Shown here piece after piece: positions 57,344 to 64,000 of a DNA stretch of 64,000 nt. The stretch is from contig JAAWWE010000001.1 of NCBI GenBank assembly GCA_021404525.1, positions 620,001-684,000 of the forward strand. The letters run 5' to 3'. The notes below the pieces were generated by a model. The model ran no database searches, had not been told where the DNA came from, and saw only the letters and a program-made list of their open reading frames with translations. A program made the position numbers and the translations under genes. The stretch comes from Rhodobiaceae bacterium (GTDB lineage: Bacteria > Pseudomonadota > Alphaproteobacteria > Parvibaculales > Parvibaculaceae). Numbering within the stretch: position 1 is the first letter of the stretch; the number at the start of each line of letters is the position of its first letter.

Positions 57344-59196
57344 GAAGTTTTTCTTTTCGGCTTTCGGATCAAGGCGTCCATACCGTCAGAACCGGGCTCA
57401 GACTTACGCGCTTTCTTCTTATTGCTGGACTGGTCTTGGGCGCGCTGTTTCTTTGCGGCGTTTTTCCGGGCGCGGGTCCACTTTTCTTTTTTCCTCGGTT
57501 TGGATTTGCTGCGCTCACCGTCTTTCTTTTTCGAAGGTGGTTTAGGCCGCTCGAGTGAGGTGACTTCCGGCACCCACGTGTCCGCAGCTCCTTCTTCCTG
57601 CGTGATACGAATAGATTTTTCTCCGCCGCCCGATGCAGCCACCGCATCAATGAAGCGGCCCGCATCTTTCGCCTTGATCTCAAACCGCGTCTCCGTCTCG
57701 CCAATTTTGATGGCGCCGACTTCCCGTTTGGTTACATGGCCGAGGCGACAAATGATCGGGAGCAACCAGCTGGGCTCCGCGCGCTCTTTGCGGCCTGCCG
57801 TCATTTTGAACCAGACAGAGTCGCCAAACGGTTCGCGCTCACGTTTTTGTTTCTCGCGTTTTGCCTTCGTTTCCTTGTGGACAGGCGCGTCCAGCAATTC
57901 TTCAGCCGACGGCGTATCAGTCTGTCGCTGATGCAGGAAGGCGGCGGCCACCTGCTCTGCGCCGTGGCGCTCCAGGAGTTCCTGGGCAAGCTTGAGTGCT
58001 TTTTCGTCATAGGCTTGGGTGAGCACAGGATCAGTGAGCAGGCGCTCCTGATCCATGGCCTGGATTTCCTGAAGGCTTGGCGCTGACGCCCATTCTGCCT
58101 CAAGCTTTGCGCCCTGCAGCAATCTCTGCGCGCGCCTGCGCATCGTGTGTGGCACAATAAGCGCGCAGATACCCTTCTTTCCAGCGCGACCTGTTCGGCC
58201 GCTTCTGTGTTTCAACACATCGCTATTTGTGGGCAGGTCCGCATGAATGACGAGTTCAAGACCCGGAAGGTCGATGCCGCGGGCAGCAACGTCTGTCGCA
58301 ATGCAGACGCGCGCCCGGCCATCGCGCATGGCCTGCAGGGCATGAGTTCGTTCGTTCTGGCTGAGTTCCCCGGAGAGAGAAACGACGGAGAAACCGCGAT
58401 TGCCAAAACGACTGGAGAGGCGATTCACATCCTGTCGTGTTTTACAGAAAACTATGGCGCTTTCTGCATCATAGTAGCGCAGCACATTGATGATCGCGTT
58501 TTCCTTGTCGCTCGGCGCGACGGACAAGGCTCTATATTCGATATCGCTGTGCTGTTCGCGTTCGCTGACCGTTGAAATCCGCTGGGCGTCGTTCTGATAG
58601 CGCTTGGCCATATTGCTGATCGTGCGCGGCACTGTCGCGGAAAACATGAGTGTCCGACGTTCTTTAGGTGCTGTATCGAGAATAAACTCCAGGTCTTCGC
58701 GGAAACCGAAATCGAGCATCTCATCGGCTTCGTCGAGAACCACCGCACGTAAGCCCGACATGTCGAGACCGCCGCGCTCGATATGATCACGCAGGCGTCC
58801 AGGGGTTCCCACCACGATGTGGGCACCACGAGCCAGTGCCCGGCGTTCTGCACGAGGATCCATGCCGCCCACACAGGAGGCGATTTTTCCTTTAGCCTCG
58901 CCAAAGAGCCAGGTGAGTTCCCTCTGAACTTGAATGGCGAGTTCCCGGGTAGGCGCGACGACCAGGGCTTGAGGTAAAACCGCCGGCCCGAACGTCTCCT
59001 GGTTCCCAAGAATGGTGGGCGCGATGGCAAGCCCAAAGGCAACGGTCTTGCCGGACCCCGTCTGAGCGGAGACGAGCAGATCCCCTCCGTCGGTTTCAGG
59101 CGCGATGACCGCTTCCTGAACCTCGGTCAAAGAGGCATAGCCCTTTTTCTCCAGCGCACGCGCGAGGACAGGGTTGATGTTATGGGGGTCTGACAT
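57340..59196 (-). CDS. DEAD-box RNA helicase with C-terminal DbpA RNA-binding domain
   Basis: The 618-aa protein has a Q motif, SAQTGSGKTVAFGLAIAP (motif I), PTRELAIQVQRE (Ia), VLDEADEMLDFGF (II), MFSATVP (III), ATDVAARGIDLPGLELVIHAD in two stretches (V) and HRSGRTGRAG (VI). Residues about 470-545 form a DbpA-type RRM (GAIKIGETETRFEIKAKDA), which in E. coli binds 23S rRNA hairpin 92. A long Lys/Arg-rich tail follows. Likely a ribosome-assembly helicase. Confidence 0.93.
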   Translation of the reverse strand: MSDPHNINPVLARALEKKGYASLTEVQEAVIAPETDGGDLLVSAQTGSGKTVAFGLAIAPTILGNQETFGPAVLPQALVVAPTRELAIQVQRELTWLFGEAKGKIASCVGGMDPRAERRALARGAHIVVGTPGRLRDHIERGGLDMSGLRAVVLDEADEMLDFGFREDLEFILDTAPKERRTLMFSATVPRTISNMAKRYQNDAQRISTVSEREQHSDIEYRALSVAPSDKENAIINVLRYYDAESAIVFCKTRQDVNRLSSRFGNRGFSVVSLSGELSQNERTHALQAMRDGRARVCIATDVAARGIDLPGLELVIHADLPTNSDVLKHRSGRTGRAGKKGICALIVPHTMRRRAQRLLQGAKLEAEWASAPSLQEIQAMDQERLLTDPVLTQAYDEKALKLAQELLERHGAEQVAAAFLHQRQTDTPSAEELLDAPVHKETKAKREKQKREREPFGDSVWFKMTAGRKERAEPSWLLPIICRLGHVTKREVGAIKIGETETRFEIKAKDAGRFIDAVAASGGGEKSIRITQEEGAADTWVPEVTSLERPKPPSKKKDGERSKSKPRKKEKWTRARKNAAKKQRAQDQSSNKKKARKSEPGSDGMDALIRKPKRKTS

Positions 59197-59390
59197 AGCT
59201 TTTAGTGTTCCGGCTCTGAGCGCCGGCAAAGGAGGTGCCGCGCTGGCAAACCCGGGTCTTATATGGTTTTTCGGAAAACCGCTAATCGTAGTTTGGGGTC
59301 CCTGTTGAATATGGTTACCCCATGATAGGTTCTCTAAGGCTTCAGCCGCTTTTTGCGGCGAGAAACGTACAATAGAAGAAAGATAAAGTG

Positions 59391-60566
59391 ATGGCAGGGA
59401 CGAGAGAGTTCGACATTGTCGTATATGGCGCCACCGGGTTTACCGGTCGCCTGGTAGCAGAATATCTGAGCAAACAATATGCAGACGGCTCGGTGAAATG
59501 GGCCATGGCCGGTCGGAGCGCAGAAAAGCTCGCTTCTGTCCGCGATTTGATTGGTGCACCAGCTGACACGCCCCTGATCGCCGCGGATGTCGCCGATCCA
59601 GCAGCGCTGCAGAAAATGGTTGAGAGCACCAAGGTCGTGATCACGACTGTTGGTCCTTACCTGCTCTATGGTGAGCCGCTGGTCGCGGCCTGTGCAGCAG
59701 CTGGGACCGATTATGTCGATCTTTGCGGTGAAGTTCCCTTCATGCGGAAAATGATCGATGCCCACGGTGAAACGGCCAAGAAATCCGGTGCACGGATCGT
59801 CTTCTCCTGCGGCTTTGACTCCATTCCGTTCGATATGGGTGTTTATTTTCTGCAGGAACAAGCCAAAGCCAAGTTCGGCAAGCCAGCGCCAAGGGTTAAA
59901 GGTCGCGTTCGGGCGATGAACGGTACGCTTTCAGGCGGCACGGCTGCCAGCGGTCGGGCGACATTTGAGCTGGCTCAGAAGGACCCGGCGATGATGGGCC
60001 ATCTCTTTAACCCCTACTCCCTGGCTCCAGGCTATGAAGGTGTTGAACAGCCAGATGGCATGAAACCCTATGAAGACCCAGCAGTGGGCATGTGGGTCGC
60101 ACCCTTCTTTATGGCGGTGATCAACACCAAGAACATCCACCGCTCAAACTTCCTGCTTGGAAATGCCTACGGCACTGATTTCCAGTATGACGAAATGATG
60201 CTGGCGGGCCCTGGCGAGACAGGCAAACAGACCGCTGATGCGATTGCAGCAACGGACATAACAGGCGGGGATGATGCCCCAAAGCCAGGCGAAGGCCCTT
60301 CCAAGGAAGAGCGTGAAGCAGGCAATTATGATGTGCTTTTCATTGGCGAAATGCCGGACGGGGCTTCCATCAAGGTTGGCGTGACCGGAGACAAGGACCC
60401 TGGCTATGGCTCAACGTCCAAGATGATTTCGGAAAGCGCGATCTGCCTGATCCAGAACGTGGCTGACCTGCCCGGTGGCATTTACACTCCAGCGCCAGCT
60501 TTCGGGATGGAGATCATAGATCGCTTGCGTGCCAATGCAGGTCTGACATTTGAGGTTGAAGCTTAA
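59391..60566 (+). CDS. Saccharopine dehydrogenase-like oxidoreductase
   Basis: The 391-aa protein starts with a Rossmann motif VVYGATGFTGRLVAEYL and shows GRSAEKLASV, CGEVPFMRKMIDAHGE and a CGFDSIPFDMG block, as in saccharopine-dehydrogenase-like and trans-acting enoyl reductase proteins. The substrate cannot be stated. ATG 59391 follows a GAAGAAAGATAAAG purine stretch; a GTG one codon upstream is possible. It is divergent from the helicase. Confidence 0.85.
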   Translation: MAGTREFDIVVYGATGFTGRLVAEYLSKQYADGSVKWAMAGRSAEKLASVRDLIGAPADTPLIAADVADPAALQKMVESTKVVITTVGPYLLYGEPLVAACAAAGTDYVDLCGEVPFMRKMIDAHGETAKKSGARIVFSCGFDSIPFDMGVYFLQEQAKAKFGKPAPRVKGRVRAMNGTLSGGTAASGRATFELAQKDPAMMGHLFNPYSLAPGYEGVEQPDGMKPYEDPAVGMWVAPFFMAVINTKNIHRSNFLLGNAYGTDFQYDEMMLAGPGETGKQTADAIAATDITGGDDAPKPGEGPSKEEREAGNYDVLFIGEMPDGASIKVGVTGDKDPGYGSTSKMISESAICLIQNVADLPGGIYTPAPAFGMEIIDRLRANAGLTFEVEA

Positions 60567-60589
60567 GGCTCAGTTCCTCAACCAAAACA

Positions 60590-60622
60590 AAAGGCGGCAC
60601 TCATAAGAGCGCCGCCTTTCTT
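60590..60622. terminator. Intrinsic, probably bidirectional terminator
   Basis: AAAGGCGGC (60590-60598) and GCCGCCTTT (60611-60619) make a perfect 9-bp stem with a 12-base loop. The A-rich 5' side and T-rich 3' side would serve both the saccharopine-dehydrogenase-like gene and the convergent class II aldolase gene that ends at 60638. Confidence 0.8.
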
Positions 60623-60637
60623 GTATTCGTGGTTCTT

Positions 60638-61411
60638 TTAGTCCCGATAAGACGGATCAATCCGGTCAAGCTTCCGAAGCATGGCAGGCCAGGCCAGATG
60701 GTTTGTCACTTTCTGAGCAAGCTCCGGGTCGGTTCCTTGCGTTGCTGTTCGCTCGGGGATGCCCTGCATCGGATTGTGGAGCTGTTTGGCGGACGAAAGA
60801 GTCGCCACCTGCATTTCGCAGGCGCGTTCCAGATAGTACATCCGCATAAAGGCTTCAGCGACCGTCTCCCCCACCGTCAGCGTGCCATGGTTCCACAACA
60901 GCATCATGTTTTTATCGCCAAGGTCTTCCTGCAGACGTGGGCGCTCGTCATGATCAACCGCAACACCTTCATATTCATGATAGGCGAGCTCTTCGCGAAT
61001 AAGCATCGCTGTCTGATTGAGTGGCAGAAGCCCCTCTTCCGCCGTTGACACAGCAGTACCGGGAATTGTGTGCAGGTGGATCACGCAATTGGCGTCATGA
61101 CGGATCTCATGCACAGCACTATGAATGGTAAAGCCCGCAGGGTTCACGAAATGCGGTGAGTCGTCCAGCTTGTTACCCTCCAGGTCGATCTTGACCAGGC
61201 TACTTGCTGTAATCTCATCAAAGAAAAACCCGTAAGGGTTGATCAGAAACGTGCCGTCAGAAAGCTTGGACGAGATATGGGTGAAGATCATATCGTCCCA
61301 GCCATAATGTGCGACGAGGCGGTAGCAGGCGGCCAGATTGACCCGGGCTTCCCACTCTTCCGGGGAGACGCTTTCACGAACACTGGTTGGGGCGGCTTCT
61401 TGGACTGACAT
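60638..61411 (-). CDS. Class II aldolase/adducin family protein
   Basis: The 257-aa protein shows the class II aldolase fold: ACYRLVAHYGWDDMIFTHIS, HIS in IHLHTIPGTAVST which supplies metal-binding histidines, and LLWNHGTLTVGETVAEAF with a third. Members cleave or epimerise sugar phosphates, but many in alphaproteobacteria, often near decarboxylation or aromatic genes, have no known substrate. ATG 61411 has GGAGG upstream. Shares a 122-base divergent promoter region with the Crp/Fnr gene. Confidence 0.9.
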   Translation of the reverse strand: MSVQEAAPTSVRESVSPEEWEARVNLAACYRLVAHYGWDDMIFTHISSKLSDGTFLINPYGFFFDEITASSLVKIDLEGNKLDDSPHFVNPAGFTIHSAVHEIRHDANCVIHLHTIPGTAVSTAEEGLLPLNQTAMLIREELAYHEYEGVAVDHDERPRLQEDLGDKNMMLLWNHGTLTVGETVAEAFMRMYYLERACEMQVATLSSAKQLHNPMQGIPERTATQGTDPELAQKVTNHLAWPAMLRKLDRIDPSYRD

Positions 61412-61533
61412 GGTTTTTCCTCCGTTTGCATGCGGCCTCTGTCAGGCCATGTCAGGTTTTTAACGAGAAACTGGAAATCAGACTGCAATCTGGGTCACAT
61501 TTGCGGTGAATAGTCCGAAAAACGAGGAAATCC

Positions 61534-62271
61534 ATGGGAAAATCAGGCCAGAAAATCAGCACCGATGACCTGGTAATGATGAGCCCTCTTTTTTCAGTTC
61601 TTTCAGATAGGGCTAGGTCTGTCGTTCAGCAGCGGGCACAGCCCCTTTCTTTGGAGTCCGGCGAGGCACTCTATGCGCGCGGAGACCCGTCAGATCGCTA
61701 TTTCGGTATCCTGAAAGGTCGCTTGCGCATGTCAGTTGACTCAATAGATGGAAAGACCGTCACGCTAAACCAGGCGAGCCAGGGCGAATGGATTGGCGAA
61801 CTAGGCCTATTCGAAGGAAGCACACGACTGGTGGATGCGACAGCTACCGACTCAACTGATCTGCTTGCGCTAAGCCGTAAGGATATGCTCGCATTTGCCA
61901 CCAGCGAACCCGATATGTTTATGCCGATCGTTGAGCTTCTCGGCGCCAGGATCCAGCTGGTGGGTGAACTGCTTCAGGAAACTGTTTTTCATGACGTGAC
62001 CTTCCGACTTGCAAAACGCCTGTTGGATCTGGCGGACAAACATGGACACCCCGCTGAGCAGGGCGTGCTGATCGACCTCCATCTTCCTCAAGAGGAGCTG
62101 GGTCAGATGGTCGGGGCCACTCGCGAAGCGGTAGGCCGCCAACTCAGTACCTGGAAGAAGAAGGCCTGGATAGATGTGTCATATGGCAAAATCACCATCC
62201 TGAACCGGGCACCGTTAATGCAGATAATTGTCTCAGCCCAAGGGGGCGGCGACGGCGTCAGTGAATTTTGA
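61534..62271 (+). CDS. Crp/Fnr-family transcription regulator
   Basis: The 245-aa protein has a cyclic-nucleotide-binding-like N-terminal domain (YFGILKGRLRMSV, GEWIGELGLFEGS), a dimerisation helix and a C-terminal winged helix (LPQEELGQMVGATREAVGRQLSTWK). It contains no cysteine at all, so it cannot bind an FNR-type iron-sulfur cluster. Whether it binds a nucleotide is unclear. It is transcribed away from the aldolase gene, whose promoter it may control (inference). An ACGAGGAAA site precedes the ATG. Confidence 0.92.
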   Translation: MGKSGQKISTDDLVMMSPLFSVLSDRARSVVQQRAQPLSLESGEALYARGDPSDRYFGILKGRLRMSVDSIDGKTVTLNQASQGEWIGELGLFEGSTRLVDATATDSTDLLALSRKDMLAFATSEPDMFMPIVELLGARIQLVGELLQETVFHDVTFRLAKRLLDLADKHGHPAEQGVLIDLHLPQEELGQMVGATREAVGRQLSTWKKKAWIDVSYGKITILNRAPLMQIIVSAQGGGDGVSEF

Positions 62272-62372
62272 TCCCCCTGCCCTCATTCTGATAGTTTAAA
62301 GCCATCGAAATTCACAAAAACCACCAGCGGGCGGCCGTTGCCTGACTGGGGAGCAAACGGGGCAAACACTTC

Positions 62373-64000
62373 ATGGGGTTTCAGAAACTGTTGATCGCCA
62401 ATCGCGGCGAGATATCGGTGCGCATTGCACGCGCAGCAGCCGAGATGGACATACGCTCGGCGGCTGTCTATTCGGAAGATGATGCCAGTTCGCTTCATGT
62501 ACAGGTGGCCGATGAAGCTGTGGCTCTCCGAGGAAGTGGTGTCCCAGCCTATCTTGATTCCAAGCAGATCATCGAAGCGGCAAAGGCATCAGATTGCGAT
62601 GCGATCCATCCTGGTTATGGGTTTCTGAGCGAGAATGTCGGCTTTGCCCGTGCTTGCAGGGACGCAGGCCTGACCTTTATTGGACCAAACCCGGATGCTC
62701 TGGCGCTGTTTGGCGACAAGGCCCGCGCGCGAGCATTGGCAGAACAGGTTGGTGTGCCGCTGTTGCCGGGTACAAATGGAGCGACCAGCCTTGAGGAGGC
62801 AAAATCCTTCTTCAAGAGCCTCGGTGAAAACGCCTCCATGATGATCAAAGCTGTATCGGGCGGCGGAGGCCGCGGCATGCGCCCTGTTCACCGGGCCGAC
62901 GAGATCGAGGAAGCCTATGCCCGATGCCAGTCTGAAGCGAAATCTGCGTTTGGAGATGAAGCAGTCTATGTGGAACGCCTCATCCCGCGAGCACGCCACA
63001 TTGAAATTCAGATCGTTGGCGACGGGAAAGATGTTATCCATCTCGCGGAACGTGAATGCTCCCTTCAGCGTCGCCGACAGAAGCTGGTCGAAATTGCGCC
63101 CAGCCCGACCTTGGATGAGGCGCTGCGAACAAAACTCACCGACGCGGCGGTGAAGCTCGCCAAAGAAGCGTCTTACGACAATATCGGAACCTTCGAGTTT
63201 CTGGTGGATGAAGCAGACCAGAGTTTTGCGTTCATAGAAACAAATCCGCGTTTGCAGGTTGAGCATACCGTCACAGAAGAAATAACGGGCGTTGATCTGG
63301 TCAAAACACAACTCCGGATCGCTGCAGGCAAGACACTGGGCGCCATCGGACTTGGTGAGACACCTGCGCCACGTGGATACGCAATTCAATTGCGGATCAA
63401 TATGGAAAGTATGAATGCCGATGGCGAGGCCCTGCCATCAGGTGGGACACTGACGAGCTATCAGGCGCCAAGTGGTCCTGGCATTCGTGTGGATGGTTTT
63501 GGCTACACGGGCTACACGACCAGCCCGCATTATGACTCTCTACTCGCAAAGCTCATCGCCTATTCACCCAGCACCGATTATCAAGACGCTGTGAAGCGGG
63601 CCCAACGAGCTTTGGATGAGTTCTCCATCGAGGGAGCGAAGACCAATATTTCGTTCCATCAAAACCTTCTGAGCATGCCAGCTTTTGCATCAAACGAGGT
63701 TTATACAAACTTCCTTGCCGACCACGCCGCCGCATTGGTTACAGAACAACAGCGTCCAGCGCGCTATGCGTCTAACAAAAGTGCGGAGACGGTATCGGCA
63801 CCGTCAGTGCAGGCGACCGGGCCGGATGGTTCCCGCGCGCTAAACGCCCATCTGCAGGGACGTGTGGTGAGTATTGATGTTGCTGTTGGTGACAGTGTCG
63901 CGCCGGGCCAGCAGATTGCTGTCCTGGAGTCGATGAAAATGGAGCACATCGTCTCTGCCGAGACGGGCGGCATTGTACGTGAGATGGCGGCGAAGACCGA
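62373..64000 (+). CDS. Biotin-dependent carboxylase: biotin carboxylase with BCCP domain (partial, runs off the right edge)
   Basis: At least 542 codons are present. It starts GFQKLLIANRGEISVRIARA, then has the ATP-grasp glycine loop in KAVSGGGGRGMRP and the active-site ETNPRLQVEH with Glu289, matching E. coli AccC Glu288. A biotinyl domain comes after a linker of only about 35 residues, with the biotin Lys522 in ESMKMEH. The short linker lacks the BT domain of propionyl- and methylcrotonyl-CoA carboxylase alpha subunits. The frame is still open at the window end, so a fused carboxyltransferase is possible. An in-frame stop at 62292 limits the start. Confidence 0.93.
   Translation, partial: MGFQKLLIANRGEISVRIARAAAEMDIRSAAVYSEDDASSLHVQVADEAVALRGSGVPAYLDSKQIIEAAKASDCDAIHPGYGFLSENVGFARACRDAGLTFIGPNPDALALFGDKARARALAEQVGVPLLPGTNGATSLEEAKSFFKSLGENASMMIKAVSGGGGRGMRPVHRADEIEEAYARCQSEAKSAFGDEAVYVERLIPRARHIEIQIVGDGKDVIHLAERECSLQRRRQKLVEIAPSPTLDEALRTKLTDAAVKLAKEASYDNIGTFEFLVDEADQSFAFIETNPRLQVEHTVTEEITGVDLVKTQLRIAAGKTLGAIGLGETPAPRGYAIQLRINMESMNADGEALPSGGTLTSYQAPSGPGIRVDGFGYTGYTTSPHYDSLLAKLIAYSPSTDYQDAVKRAQRALDEFSIEGAKTNISFHQNLLSMPAFASNEVYTNFLADHAAALVTEQQRPARYASNKSAETVSAPSVQATGPDGSRALNAHLQGRVVSIDVAVGDSVAPGQQIAVLESMKMEHIVSAETGGIVREMAAKT

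Overview
The window looks like a continuous piece of an alphaproteobacterial chromosome. The evidence is the dusB-ntrB-ntrC-ntrY-ntrX-trkA-trkH-hfq-hflX-mazG order, the ftsB-pdhA-pdhB-pdhC-lpd block with a lipoyl domain on E1 beta, a fused ispDF, and the metG-tatD-MBL and holB-tmk-dacC-rlpA runs. Gene content is closest in feel to marine Rhizobiales/Parvibaculales types; that placement is my inference and no database was consulted. Genes are tightly packed, with many ATGA start/stop overlaps. No non-coding gap exceeds 300 bases; the largest are 1616-1882 and 33003-33252. I see no IS element, prophage, CRISPR array or rRNA.

Regions. 1-1615: queuosine precursor genes queC-queE-queD (minus strand; queD runs off the left edge). 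1883-6156: DoxX-like membrane protein, enolase, a methyltransferase, a BaiN-type flavoprotein and the ribosome-rescue factor arfB. 6198-8143: three tandem paralogous PAS-domain proteins (minus strand), two of them preceded by the same 29-bp element. 8341-9941: trhO and a GST. 10044-15655: ftsB and the pyruvate dehydrogenase complex. 15678-19489: TerC-family protein, sulfatase, lipA and a RatA/Coq10-type protein. 19493-21621: pgpA, a CinA-type amidohydrolase and ispDF (minus strand). 21768-33495: dusB, two nitrogen-type two-component systems, Trk potassium uptake, a D-amino-acid aminotransferase and hfq. 33502-38024: hflX, an IMPase-family phosphatase, mazG and a GPH-family transporter. 38183-43868: a degenerate methyltransferase-regulatory protein, MBL hydrolases, a GST, a CDGSH protein, a GNAT and small unknowns. 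43865-50346: tatD, metG, holB, tmk, dacC-type carboxypeptidase and rlpA (minus strand). 50566-54161: MmgE/PrpD protein, two small unknowns, tRNA-Ser(UGA) and an extended SDR. 54274-64000: katG with a double operator, Stf0 sulfotransferase, a DEAD-box helicase with a DbpA domain, a saccharopine-dehydrogenase-like enzyme, a class II aldolase, a Crp/Fnr regulator and the start of a biotin-dependent carboxylase.

Most of the window is housekeeping: energy metabolism (enolase to PDH with lipoate synthesis next door), nitrogen control coupled to potassium uptake, RNA modification and translation quality control, and cell-wall maturation. The observations most worth checking are the katG promoter, where two Irr/Fur-family-type palindromes sit in the promoter spacer and at the inferred start of transcription; the shared element upstream of two of the three PAS paralogs; the QueD homologue with Asn at the catalytic Cys position; the perfect palindrome just upstream of dusB; and the methyltransferase-like protein that has lost its SAM-binding motif.
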